Shown: positions 37,999 to 45,684, counted from the stretch's first letter. The stretch is DNA of 64,000 bases from Pseudoalteromonas sp. MEBiC 03607 (GCF_004792295.1 NZ_SRRY01000001.1:2366501-2430500); one strand, 5' to 3'. Numbers and translations: made by a program. Notes: generated from the letters alone by a model not told the origin.

Positions 37999-38049
37999 CG
38001 CACAAAGAGAAAAGACTTAGTAATTTAACAGAAAATACAGATTTAAAGC

Positions 38050-38065
38050 TGGCGTCTAAATTGCG
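38050..38065 (+). promoter_or_regulatory. Sigma-54 promoter of the GT2-response regulator pair
   Basis: The element is TGGCGT-N5-TTGCG, a close match to TGGCAC-N5-TTGC with both invariant dinucleotides. Predicted transcription starts near 38077, about 28 bases before the GT2 start codon at 38105. Confidence 0.68.
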
Positions 38066-38104
38066 TATCCTTTAATACGTGAAGAAATGCTTTTGGAGCA
38101 TATT

Positions 38105-39022
38105 ATGAACAGCCAAGTCAGTATTATCATTCCAAACTACAACTGCTTGCAGTATTTAGATACTTGTATTAACAGCATTTATCAGCAAAAAAACGTTCAG
38201 TTCGAGATCATTATTGTCGATGATGGCTCCACTGATGGCAGTATCAACTACCTACAACGACTTGCCGCTGAAAAAAATGAAGTACGGATTTTTAGTCAAC
38301 AACGAAAGGGCGTTGTTGCTGCTCGTAACCTTGCAATTACACAAGCAAAGTCAGAGTACTTAGCTTTTTTAGATGCCGATGATTATTGGTCTGCTGATAA
38401 GCTTGCTAGTCAACTTGCATTCCATCTAAAACATCCTGATTGTGTGTTAAGTTTTACTGACTATATGCATTTTAATGAACAGAACGAGGACATTATTGGT
38501 TGTTTCGACTATTGGCCTGAATTTAAATGCAATAAAGAAAGTAAAGATTTCCAATTACTTGAAAACCCAATCAGCCAAATGATCACCACCAATATTGTTG
38601 GTACATCATCAGTAATGGTTAAACGTTCAGCCATTGTTGATGTGGGTGGTTTTGACAATAAGTTAAGTAGCGCTACAGATTTAGATTGCTGGTTAAAATT
38701 AGCTAAACGAGGTTATGTTGCCTACTCAACACAGTGTGCAATGCACTATTTAATGCGCGCCAATTCTATTACAGCAAATAGAGAAAACCGTTTAGCGGCC
38801 ATGGTCGAAATAATTAATCGTAACCAATCTGTTGTATCAAACAATGAACTTAAAAGAATCAAAGCGAGATTAAGTGAATGCTATGGTGAATTTTATAGGG
38901 AGCTTGGTTACTACTCAAAGGCATTAGCCTACTCTTACAAAGCGTTTTGGTTATTTCCACATAAACGAAATTTTAAACATGTTTTGTATGATTTAAGGCA
39001 TTTACTTGGGGCTCAATCATGA
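38105..39022 (+). CDS. Glycosyltransferase family 2
   Basis: A 305-residue GT-A enzyme: VSIIIPNYNCLQYLDTCI, EIIIVDDGSTDGS (nucleotide-binding aspartates), YLAFLDADDYW (DxD metal site) and SSATDLDCWLKLAKRG near the catalytic base. It is expected to add a sugar to the repeat unit. Start ATG 38105 has GGAG 7 bp upstream; an in-frame ATG at 38087 lacks a ribosome site. It overlaps the next gene by 4 bp and reads away from the sypJ-like operon, sharing its enhancer. Confidence 0.87.
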   Translation: MNSQVSIIIPNYNCLQYLDTCINSIYQQKNVQFEIIIVDDGSTDGSINYLQRLAAEKNEVRIFSQQRKGVVAARNLAITQAKSEYLAFLDADDYWSADKLASQLAFHLKHPDCVLSFTDYMHFNEQNEDIIGCFDYWPEFKCNKESKDFQLLENPISQMITTNIVGTSSVMVKRSAIVDVGGFDNKLSSATDLDCWLKLAKRGYVAYSTQCAMHYLMRANSITANRENRLAAMVEIINRNQSVVSNNELKRIKARLSECYGEFYRELGYYSKALAYSYKAFWLFPHKRNFKHVLYDLRHLLGAQS

Positions 39023-39420
39023 AAACAACCATTGTAATCATTGATGATGATGAAGCTATATTACGTGCCCTATCGCGTTTACTATCACAAGACCATGTTG
39101 TTGTATGCTTTAGTGACCCATGTGCAGCGATCAAATATACAAAATTAAATAATGTAAACTTAGTTATATGTGATTTACTAATGCCAACGTTAAACGGTTT
39201 AACTGTACTTAAAGAAATTCGCCAGATCCAACCACATTGCTCGCGAATGCTACTTACAGGTTATGCTGAGTTAGAAGCAACTAAACATGCGATATATAAA
39301 AACATTGCCAATATCATCACAGCAAAGCCATGGGATAATTTTGAGTTAACAATGGTAATCAATCTTTTGATAGAAAATAGCTTTCTACGCGCTAATCAAT
39401 ATGTCGAAAAAGAAAGTTGA
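39019..39420 (+). CDS. Single-domain response regulator (receiver only)
   Basis: A 133-residue receiver domain. It has D9-D11 in the acid pocket, phospho-acceptor D52 in LVICDLLMPTLNG, a Thr at MLLTGYAE and Lys in ITAKPWDNFEL. The AKPWDN block is typical of receivers from RpfG-type regulators, but the HD-GYP output part is absent and the protein ends about 20 residues later. It is translationally coupled to the GT2 gene and under the same sigma-54 promoter. It may be a phosphate sink or a protein-contact regulator in the same relay. Confidence 0.83.
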   Translation: MKTTIVIIDDDEAILRALSRLLSQDHVVVCFSDPCAAIKYTKLNNVNLVICDLLMPTLNGLTVLKEIRQIQPHCSRMLLTGYAELEATKHAIYKNIANIITAKPWDNFELTMVINLLIENSFLRANQYVEKES

Positions 39421-40307
39421 TAGCTTAGTAAATGGTGATCACTACCTTTGATGACTTGCGTGTGTACTCCAGAAAGTCGCGTTCCTTGGCTAACAAAACA
39501 ATTATCAATTGGTAAACCCGCTAACGAAATAGCCAATTTATTTTCAACAGCAGACCAACTTGCATAGTTACGGCCTTGCTGAGAACAACTGTTGTTATGA
39601 TTTAAAAAATAACGTGACCAAGGCACAGTATTAAAATCCCCGGCTATAAACCAATGCCCTTTTAATTGAAGCATTTGTTGATCAACTTTCGATAAAAGAT
39701 AATTTCTTTGCTCCCATAAAAGCTGATTTCTGGGTGATGGCGGATGCAGTAAAATTGCGCTCACGACTGTATCTTTGAACAAAAAGTTAAGTTTTACAAA
39801 ACCTAATTTTGGGTTATCTAAATACTTAATTTGTTTATGGATAATTGGATGTTTTGAGATAACAATAATTCCAAATGGCGCCCCTTCAACTTCAGCATAG
39901 CCAAATAAATGATAACGTCCTTTAAGTTCACTAAGTAGGTGACGCTGTGTATCATTAAATTCAAACAAAATGAGTATATCGTTGTCGCTATTAACTAGCT
40001 GAGTATTAATTATGTCGGTTAAGTATGGATTACTATAATGGACGTTTGCTTGCGCTATTTTTATATCACCTGGTTGAGAGTCAGCTTGATTAAAATAATT
40101 GTAATGATGAAAGATCAGTACCGTACTGAATACCACGCACACAGCGCCCAATTTCTTAGCCTTATGAACACAAGCCATTGCAAACAGCAAGCTAAACGCA
40201 AGCATTTGCCCTCTTAATGAGGCGATAAGATCAAACCAATAGTTATCAACTTGGTTAAAAGCCAATATAAGTATGCAACTGTATAAAATAAAAAGTATGA
40301 AATTCAT
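39396..40307 (-). CDS. Endonuclease/exonuclease/phosphatase family membrane protein (YafD-like)
   Basis: This 303-residue protein has two or three N-terminal hydrophobic segments (about 2-17, 32-48, 55-68) and a periplasm-facing EEP domain. Motifs are ANVHYSNPY, LFEFNDTQ (metal Glu), LLHPPSPRN, IAGDFNTVPWS (GDFN) and GSDHHLLSYQL (SDH). The superfamily hydrolyses phosphodiesters or phosphomonoesters; substrate unknown. Its last 25 bp overlap the response regulator end. It may be outside the polysaccharide locus proper. Confidence 0.83.
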   Translation of the reverse strand: MNFILFILYSCILILAFNQVDNYWFDLIASLRGQMLAFSLLFAMACVHKAKKLGAVCVVFSTVLIFHHYNYFNQADSQPGDIKIAQANVHYSNPYLTDIINTQLVNSDNDILILFEFNDTQRHLLSELKGRYHLFGYAEVEGAPFGIIVISKHPIIHKQIKYLDNPKLGFVKLNFLFKDTVVSAILLHPPSPRNQLLWEQRNYLLSKVDQQMLQLKGHWFIAGDFNTVPWSRYFLNHNNSCSQQGRNYASWSAVENKLAISLAGLPIDNCFVSQGTRLSGVHTQVIKGSDHHLLSYQLSFSTY

Positions 40308-40404
40308 CGACTCCCCCTTGCTGAATTTATAGTTGCATAATTCATTCCTTGCTGAGCTTTTATTTACCCCAAATATTGTATGATGTGTTCTTAACCTTAT
40401 AAAT

Positions 40405-40428
40405 AATAAGTACCCATAGGTACTTATT
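40405..40428 (-). terminator. Terminator after the thioesterase gene
   Basis: A perfect 10-bp stem AATAAGTACC/GGTACTTATT with a CATA loop, 24 bp beyond the minus-strand thioesterase stop and followed on that strand by a T-rich tract (ATTTATAAG). Confidence 0.65.
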
Positions 40429-40452
40429 ACATTAAAAATATTTGTCGATTAG

Positions 40453-40887
40453 TTAATCGAAACCGTTGATCATTTTTTCGCAAACAACCGGTGTTGGTCT
40501 ATGGTTATCATCAACAGCTACAAAGGTAAAGCTACCAGAAATAGCCAAGTGCTTATCATCTTTATGCATTCTTTCTAAGAAAATCTCAACGTCTACTTTA
40601 AGGCTGGTATTACCTACATGTACAACTTTTGAAATAAGCTCAGCAAATGTTCCAGCAGGAATAGCTTCTTTAAAATCCACACGGTCAGACGAAATCGTTA
40701 CAAGTGGCTTTCTACAAAAACGCGTAGCAGCAATAAAAGCCACTTCATCCATCCAAGCTAATGCATCACCACCAAATAAAGTATTATGGTGATTAGTACG
40801 GCCAGGAAAAACAGTTTTTGTTACTGAAGTTGTTGAATCAGCAATACGCTTTGCAATAATAGCGTCACGATCGATTTGTTGTGTCAT
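40453..40887 (-). CDS. Acyl-CoA thioesterase (hotdog fold, YciA/BFIT type)
   Basis: A 144-residue hotdog-fold thioesterase. The diagnostic stretch is PGRTNHHNTLFGGDALAWMDE, here seen as NTLFGGDALAWMDEVAF, with the catalytic Asp in GGDALAWMD. It hydrolyses acyl-CoA to free acid and CoA, probably medium to long chains, in the cytoplasm. It follows the M23 peptidase gene closely (5 bp gap) on the same strand. Confidence 0.88.
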   Translation of the reverse strand: MTQQIDRDAIIAKRIADSTTSVTKTVFPGRTNHHNTLFGGDALAWMDEVAFIAATRFCRKPLVTISSDRVDFKEAIPAGTFAELISKVVHVGNTSLKVDVEIFLERMHKDDKHLAISGSFTFVAVDDNHRPTPVVCEKMINGFD

Positions 40888-40892
40888 AGTCT

Positions 40893-41711
40893 CTACTTTT
40901 CATTAGCTAATGTGTCTTGCATCATTAGCGCAGGGTCAAGGCGTTCATTCTTCCAATTAAAACGCCAGTCTAAATGAGGGCCAGTTACGCGTCCGGTCGC
41001 GCCGATCTCCGCAATTTTATCGCCACGCTTAATTTCATCCCCTACTTTGACATCTAATTTGCTTAAATGAATGTAAGTAGAGGTAACGCCATGGCCATGA
41101 TCAAGAATTAAGGTGCCGCCTGAGTAATATAAATCTGCATCAGCAAATACCACAGTGCCACTTACAGGGGCATATACTGGAGTGCCTGTTTTATTTGCAA
41201 TGTCTAAACCAAAATGCGGTCTGCGTGGCTCACCATTAAAGTAGCGCTGGCTACCATAAACACCCGAGATACGGCCGGTTGCTGGTTTATAAACAGGGTC
41301 TAAAAAGTATCTTAAGTCAGAATTAACTTCGCGGGCTTTACGTACAGCAACAGCTTCACGGCTAATACGCTCAGACACTTCTTTAGGTGGCGAAACATAT
41401 TTTTTTGCAACACCAGTTATTTTATCAATTTTATAGTCACGCTTGGTGATTGTAATTGCTTGCTCGTGGCTCACACCATTACTATCAACCCAAGAAAGAT
41501 TGTGATTTGTCTCAGCATCACGACCAAAACCAAATACAAACTCACCATTTTCTGAAAGCTTAAGTTTCTCACCATTAAAACTAACGCTTTTAGCACCTTC
41601 AATTTGGCCTGTTACTAAACCGCCTTGGGTTAAATGTCCTTTTAATTCAACAGCACTTGCAGTAAGTGAGAACAGCCCTGCAAACGCTGCTACTAGTAAT
41701 CCTTTACGCAT
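40893..41711 (-). CDS. M23-family metallopeptidase (LytM-like)
   Basis: A 272-residue exported peptidase. A signal peptide (about 1-20, ending LTASAVE) leads to an N-terminal Ig-like part, a helical linker with many charged residues, and a C-terminal M23 domain. Zinc-site motifs are PHFGLDIAN (HxxxD), LDHGHGVTS (HxH) and GPHLDWRF. It should cleave peptide crosslinks in peptidoglycan or regulate amidases. I chose ATG 41711; the longer frame from 41741 would begin within the upstream gene. Confidence 0.87.
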   Translation of the reverse strand: MRKGLLVAAFAGLFSLTASAVELKGHLTQGGLVTGQIEGAKSVSFNGEKLKLSENGEFVFGFGRDAETNHNLSWVDSNGVSHEQAITITKRDYKIDKITGVAKKYVSPPKEVSERISREAVAVRKAREVNSDLRYFLDPVYKPATGRISGVYGSQRYFNGEPRRPHFGLDIANKTGTPVYAPVSGTVVFADADLYYSGGTLILDHGHGVTSTYIHLSKLDVKVGDEIKRGDKIAEIGATGRVTGPHLDWRFNWKNERLDPALMMQDTLANEK

Positions 41712-42561
41712 AACTGATTGACCCTTTGCCAACACCTTCATAAGCAGTAATTTTTACCTCTGATTCAGGGTATTGGTTTTTAACTTGAGAACTTAAGTAG
41801 TCTGCAATGCATTCAACAGTGGTATCGCAAGGTAAAATGTCGCAGCGAGACTTATCAATTGCCATTTCAAAATAGCCTTGCTGTGATGTATACGCAAAAC
41901 ACACATCGTTGTCTTGTGCAGTTACATGTTTAAGGTCTGCTTTGTTAATTTCATCTTCAGCAGTGGCTAAATAAATGTCTTCCCATTTATCTGCCCACTC
42001 TTTTTGTAAGCGTGGCATAGCCATACCATCAAGGCTAATGCCAATTTGCGAACGATGACCATGAATAATACGCTGGCAATTACCATCATGCTTTTTAAGG
42101 CCATGGCTGTAATGATAGTAAAAGCTTTGGCTATGTTCTGGGTATAAATTGATTTCGATCTTTTCGATGTTACTAGGTAGCTCAGGCATTATCGTTTTAA
42201 TCAAAAACTCAGTTACTGATTTTTCGTCAACAACATCCGCATCAATTAAGCAAAATGCTTGGTTAGGAGCACTCATTGCTAAGTGATAATTATCACCAAA
42301 ATGGCAATCTAGCACGCTATGCTCAGCATGCTGTGTTAGTGAACCGTTTAATTTGGCAGGCACTGCAAGTTTGTGGTCGATACAGTTATCAATAATGCCC
42401 TTGATTTGCTTTTTAACTAAGCCAAAATCAAGCACCATCGACTCATCATTTAATTGGCCATGCAGAGTTAAATCCACAATCCAGCTCTCGCCAACTGCGC
42501 CGCGTTTATTACACAAGTAAGAAAAATCAATCACTGTCAGTGAGTTTACAAAAAGGATCAT
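41704..42561 (-). CDS. 6-pyruvoyl-tetrahydropterin synthase-like protein (two T-fold domains)
   Basis: A 285-residue protein, about twice the length of QueD/PTPS. The C-terminal half carries the enzyme-like motifs: HYSHGLKKHDGNCQRIIHGH has the Cys and HGH metal histidines (cores NCQR and IIHGHR), and there is a late Glu in KITAYEGVGKG. The N-terminal half keeps the fold (VGESWIVDLTLHGQL, MVLDFGLVKK) but has a poorer metal set. It may be a fused QueD homolog in pterin or deazapurine synthesis. It overlaps the M23 gene by 8 bp. Confidence 0.78.
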   Translation of the reverse strand: MILFVNSLTVIDFSYLCNKRGAVGESWIVDLTLHGQLNDESMVLDFGLVKKQIKGIIDNCIDHKLAVPAKLNGSLTQHAEHSVLDCHFGDNYHLAMSAPNQAFCLIDADVVDEKSVTEFLIKTIMPELPSNIEKIEINLYPEHSQSFYYHYSHGLKKHDGNCQRIIHGHRSQIGISLDGMAMPRLQKEWADKWEDIYLATAEDEINKADLKHVTAQDNDVCFAYTSQQGYFEMAIDKSRCDILPCDTTVECIADYLSSQVKNQYPESEVKITAYEGVGKGSISYA

Positions 42562-42711
42562 AAATTTCCTTTAGACTGGTTAAAGAATCACAGCAATTAT
42601 AATGATTTTTACTTCACAATGCGCGGTTTTATCTCCCTTTATCGGCTACAGTTTAATTAAATGGTCATAAAACAAGCGAAAAATAGTAAATAATTAACTG
42701 CTCCGAGTTGT

Positions 42712-42733
42712 TTAGCGTACAAGTGTACGCTAA
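42712..42733. promoter_or_regulatory. FabR-type operator upstream of fabA
   Basis: A 22-bp palindrome with 10-bp arms, TTAGCGTACA-AG-TGTACGCTAA, 35 bp before the fabA start. The core AGCGTACA-N2-TGTACGCT matches the FabR operator known from E. coli fabA and fabB as I recall it. FabR represses unsaturated fatty acid synthesis. Confidence 0.75.
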
Positions 42734-42768
42734 AGTACGTGGCAATTTCTAAGCGATGAATGAGAGTT

Positions 42769-43284
42769 ATGGAACCTAAAAACAGCTATACAAAAGAAGA
42801 ATTGGTCCTTTGTGGTCAAGGTGAAATGTTCGGTGAAGGCAACTGTCGTTTACCAAGTGACAACATGCTAATGATGGACCGCATTATCTCTATCACTGCT
42901 GACGGTGGTGAGCACGGTAAAGGTCAAATTGTTGCAGAACTAGATATCAACCCAGATCTTTGGTTCTTCGACTGTCACTTTAAAGGTGACCCTGTAATGC
43001 CAGGTTGTCTTGGCCTTGATGCTATGTGGCAATTAGTTGGTTTCTTCCTTGGTTGGTCTGGTGGTCCAGGTCTTGGTCGTGCACTTGGTGTAGGTGAAGT
43101 TAAATTCACAGGTCAAATCTTACCAACAGCTAAAAAAGTAACCTATCGATTAGACATGAAACGTGTTATTAAACGTAAATTATTCATGGGTATGGCTGAT
43201 GGTACTGTTGAAGTAGATGGCCGAGTAATCTATGAAGCAAAAGATCTTAAAGTAGGTCTTTTCCAAGATACATCTGCGTTTTAA
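42769..43284 (+). CDS. fabA: 3-hydroxydecanoyl-ACP dehydratase/isomerase FabA
   Basis: A 171-residue hotdog enzyme. The catalytic pair is His in [14 protein letters not shown] and Asp in [12 protein letters not shown], both standard for FabA. It makes trans-2- and cis-3-decenoyl-ACP, the branch point of unsaturated fatty acid synthesis. The start [12 protein letters not shown] aligns with E. coli FabA, so I use ATG 42769 with GAGAG upstream. It is a single gene with a FabR-type operator in front and a strong terminator behind. Confidence 0.95.
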   Translation: MEPKNSYTKEELVLCGQGEMFGEGNCRLPSDNMLMMDRIISITADGGEHGKGQIVAELDINPDLWFFDCHFKGDPVMPGCLGLDAMWQLVGFFLGWSGGPGLGRALGVGEVKFTGQILPTAKKVTYRLDMKRVIKRKLFMGMADGTVEVDGRVIYEAKDLKVGLFQDTSAF

Positions 43285-43315
43285 TCTTTAATTTAAGATA
43301 CAAAATAGTAGATAC

Positions 43316-43342
43316 AAAAAAGCCCCTAAATGGGGCTTTTTT
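43316..43342. terminator. Bidirectional terminator between fabA and rmf
   Basis: AAAAAAGCCCC-TAAAT-GGGGCTTTTTT: a GC stem flanked by A and T runs. It can serve fabA on the plus strand and the convergent rmf on the minus strand. Confidence 0.9.
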
Positions 43343-43362
43343 GCGTAAATAAGGTGCCTATA

Positions 43363-43533
43363 TTAAGTTTTAAACATGTTTCGGTTTTCAATGGCTTCTC
43401 GCCAGCCACCTAACCACTCAGATTTAGGGTCGATTTGTTGATAAGGGCATTGTTCTTTGGAACGGCCTGCCAAGCCTGCTTTATAACCTTGAGAATGAGC
43501 TCTTTCTAAACGATCTCTTTTCTGTCTCTTCAT
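43363..43533 (-). CDS. rmf: Ribosome modulation factor
   Basis: A 56-residue basic protein beginning MKRQKRDRLERAHSQGYKAG with GLAGRSKEQCPYQ and WLGGWREA, the conserved core of RMF. It dimerises 70S ribosomes into inactive 100S particles in stationary phase. ATG 43533 has GAGG and AGGTGAGG upstream; a longer frame up to 43584 lacks support. Convergent with fabA, as the two genes are neighbours in many gammaproteobacteria. Confidence 0.93.
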   Translation of the reverse strand: MKRQKRDRLERAHSQGYKAGLAGRSKEQCPYQQIDPKSEWLGGWREAIENRNMFKT

Positions 43534-43907
43534 AGGTAATATCCTCACCTTTTTATATTTATAGATATGTAGCGAAATTGACATCTACATTTAATGAATA
43601 GTTAATAAAACTGTTAAATTCAAATAGCAAAAAGCAATTAAATAAATTGACAATAACTAACGTGCTGATGCTCAAATGAATTAACATTTAAAATGACTAA
43701 GTGGTCGTACCTCTTTAACTAAAACCATCTATTAATACACTTAAATTCAGCTAAAAACGATACAGCTCTTTTAGCTTCAGTATTTGTGACCAACATCATT
43801 TGTGCAAAGTTCCCAATTTAATTGTAATCATGACAAATTTATGATGATTACAATTTAAGCAATATAGTTCTTGCATATTAAAAACTGATCGGTCTAATAT
43901 AGTCGGT
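43534..43907. other. Intergenic region with rmf and tetR promoters and an inverted repeat
   Basis: These 374 bp separate the divergent rmf and TetR genes. An inverted repeat with 12-bp perfect arms (AATTGTAATCAT at 43820-43831, complement at 43844-43855) lies about 55 bp before the TetR gene. It may be a terminator-like or operator structure of unknown purpose. No further gene was seen. Confidence 0.5.
43887..43897. promoter_or_regulatory. Candidate TetR operator upstream of tetR
   Basis: GATCGGTCTAA, 10 bp before the TetR gene start, is repeated exactly at 44580 before the reductase gene. It resembles half of the GACCGATCGGTC-type operators of the AcuR/NemR-like regulators. Confidence 0.55.
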
Positions 43908-44540
43908 ATGGAAACAAATAACTCTGTGCCAAGCCGTCGTGGCAGGCCACCAAAAATAGCACGTTCAAATGCAGATACTCGTGCCCTATTAATTAATACC
44001 GGGTTAGCGGTATTAACCGAAAAAGGCTTTAGTGCAACCGGCATTGATTTAATATTAAAATCAGCTCAGGTACCTAAGGGCTCTTTTTATCATTACTTCA
44101 AAAGTAAGAATGATTTTGGCTTAGCACTCATTGATGCTTACGACAGCTATTTTCAGGCAAAGTTAAAACGCCACCTAAACAACGATTCAACAACCCCTCT
44201 TGAGAGGATTGTGCTATTTGCCAATGACGCCAAACAAGGCATGGCAAAGTTTGAGTTTAAACGCGGCTGCTTAATTGGCAATTTAAACCAAGAGCTCAGC
44301 TATCTTGATGAGCCAATGATTGATCGTATTAAACAGGCTTACACCAGCTGGCAAGCTTTAATTGAGCAGTGCTTAATCGACGCCAAGCAGCAAAAACAAA
44401 TACCTCAAGTTTCAGATTGTAAAATGCTTGCTGAGTTTTTCTGGATTGGCTGGGAAGGCGCAGTAATGCGCTCTAAACTTGATAAATCAAGTGAACCACT
44501 TACCCTTTATACAGCACAATTTTTACGATTAATTTTATAA
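43908..44540 (+). CDS. TetR/AcrR family regulator (AcuR/NemR-like)
   Basis: A 210-residue repressor. The N-terminal helix-turn-helix is LLINTGLAVLTEKGFSATGI followed by QVPKGSFYHYFKSKNDF, and it ends in a TetR_C-like ligand domain. A basic RRGRPPK tail precedes it. Both this gene and the following MDR reductase have GATCGGTCTAA at their 5' ends, so it probably controls itself and the reductase. Acrylate- or electrophile-type inducers are plausible from relatives; the ligand is not shown here. Confidence 0.83.
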   Translation: METNNSVPSRRGRPPKIARSNADTRALLINTGLAVLTEKGFSATGIDLILKSAQVPKGSFYHYFKSKNDFGLALIDAYDSYFQAKLKRHLNNDSTTPLERIVLFANDAKQGMAKFEFKRGCLIGNLNQELSYLDEPMIDRIKQAYTSWQALIEQCLIDAKQQKQIPQVSDCKMLAEFFWIGWEGAVMRSKLDKSSEPLTLYTAQFLRLIL

Positions 44541-44579
44541 AGCCGTTTTAATGCGGTTTTATTTTAACCATTAAAAGAC

Positions 44580-44590
44580 GATCGGTCTAA
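44580..44590. promoter_or_regulatory. Candidate TetR operator upstream of the acuI-like gene
   Basis: A second GATCGGTCTAA, in the context AGAC-GATC-GGTCT, ends 11 bp before the reductase start codon and partly precedes its AAGGAG ribosome site. Confidence 0.55.
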
Positions 44591-44601
44591 AAGGAGTCAC
44601 C

Positions 44602-45594
44602 ATGACAACATCAGTAAAATCGGTAGTTATTAATAAAGATGATCAAGGCTATCGTGCCGAATACACAGACTTTCCTGTAGAGAGCATCCACCAGCATGAT
44701 GTAAATATTGATGTTGACTACAGCACGTTAAATTACAAAGATGCCTTAGCAATCACAGGTAAAGGGCCAGTGGTAAGAACATTTCCTATGATCCCCGGGA
44801 TCGACCTTGCAGGCACAGTAACAGAGTCTAAAAGCGATGAATTTAAAGTAGGCGATAAAGTGCTACTAAATGGCTTTGGTGTTGGCGAAAAATACCTAGG
44901 TGGCCTAAGTGAAAAGGCGTCTATGAGTGCTGATTGGCTCATCCCCCTACCCGCTAATTTAACACCAAAACAGGCAATGCAAATTGGCACTGCGGGTTAT
45001 ACGGCAATGCTAAGTATTATCGCATTAGAAAAACAAGGCATCACGCCACAATGTGGTGAAATACTTGTTACCGGTGCCAATGGCGGCGTGGGTAGTTTTG
45101 CTATCTACTTATTAAATAAACTTGGCTTTGATGTGGTTGCAACAACTGGCCGTATAAATGAAGCACAGCACCTTGAAAAATTAGGCGCAAAACGCGTTTT
45201 ATCTCGCGAAGAATTCTCAGCACCTGGTAAACCACTCGCTAAAGAGCAATTCGCTGGCGCAATTGATTCTGTGGGTAGCCACACCCTTGCAAATGTGTGT
45301 GCATCGATTAAATACGGAGGTGTTGTAACAGCGTGTGGGTTAGCACAAGGAATGGACTTTCCAGCAACGGTAGCGCCGTTTATCCTTCGTGGCATTAGTC
45401 TAATGGGTATAGATAGTGTAATGCGCCCTAAAGCTGATCGAATTGAAGCATGGCAACGTCTAAGTGAGTTAGTTGAAACTCAGTACCTCGACACCATTTC
45501 GCAAGAAATACCACTATCTAAAGCCATAGAAAATGCAGAAGCGTTATTAAAAGGTCAAATTCGCGGCCGTGTAGTGGTTAATTGTAAAGAATAA
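44602..45594 (+). CDS. acuI: AcuI/YhdH-type MDR oxidoreductase (acryloyl-CoA reductase-like)
   Basis: A 330-residue zinc-free medium-chain reductase: a GroES-like N-terminal part with DYSTLNYKDALAITGKGPV and MIPGIDLAGTV, and a Rossmann part with ILVTGANGGVGSFAIYLL. Close relatives (AcuI, YhdH) reduce acryloyl-CoA to propionyl-CoA with NADPH, detoxifying acrylate from DMSP breakdown. No DMSP lyase is nearby. AAGGAG lies before the start. It is paired with the TetR regulator and ends at a strong hairpin. Confidence 0.87.
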   Translation: MTTSVKSVVINKDDQGYRAEYTDFPVESIHQHDVNIDVDYSTLNYKDALAITGKGPVVRTFPMIPGIDLAGTVTESKSDEFKVGDKVLLNGFGVGEKYLGGLSEKASMSADWLIPLPANLTPKQAMQIGTAGYTAMLSIIALEKQGITPQCGEILVTGANGGVGSFAIYLLNKLGFDVVATTGRINEAQHLEKLGAKRVLSREEFSAPGKPLAKEQFAGAIDSVGSHTLANVCASIKYGGVVTACGLAQGMDFPATVAPFILRGISLMGIDSVMRPKADRIEAWQRLSELVETQYLDTISQEIPLSKAIENAEALLKGQIRGRVVVNCKE

Positions 45595-45628
45595 GCTCGA
45601 ATATAAACATTCTTAGCAAGTTAGCTAT

Positions 45629-45666
45629 AAAACTAGGGTAAAGGCAATTATACTTACCCTAGTTTT
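45629..45666. terminator. Hairpin terminator after acuI
   Basis: Perfect 13-bp arms AAAACTAGGGTAA and TTACCCTAGTTTT with a 12-base spacer, ending in TTTT. It lies 34 bp after the acuI stop and 18 bp before the VF530 gene start. Confidence 0.75.
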
Positions 45667-45684
45667 GTAATACCGGACAGTCTA

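Noticed and set aside
37746..38003. Minus-strand frame extending upstream of the sypJ-like gene in another phase
   Set aside because: It overlaps the GT4 start out of frame and crosses the predicted promoter and enhancer.
40334..40349. Sigma-54-like element AGGAAT-N5-ATGCA upstream of the EEP-family gene
   Set aside because: Only the GG and GC dinucleotides match and no TTGCA-N3-TGCAA site is near, so it is too weak to claim.
43796..44044. 82-codon minus-strand frame over the TetR gene start
   Set aside because: It is the reverse shadow of the TetR coding sequence and lacks a ribosome site.
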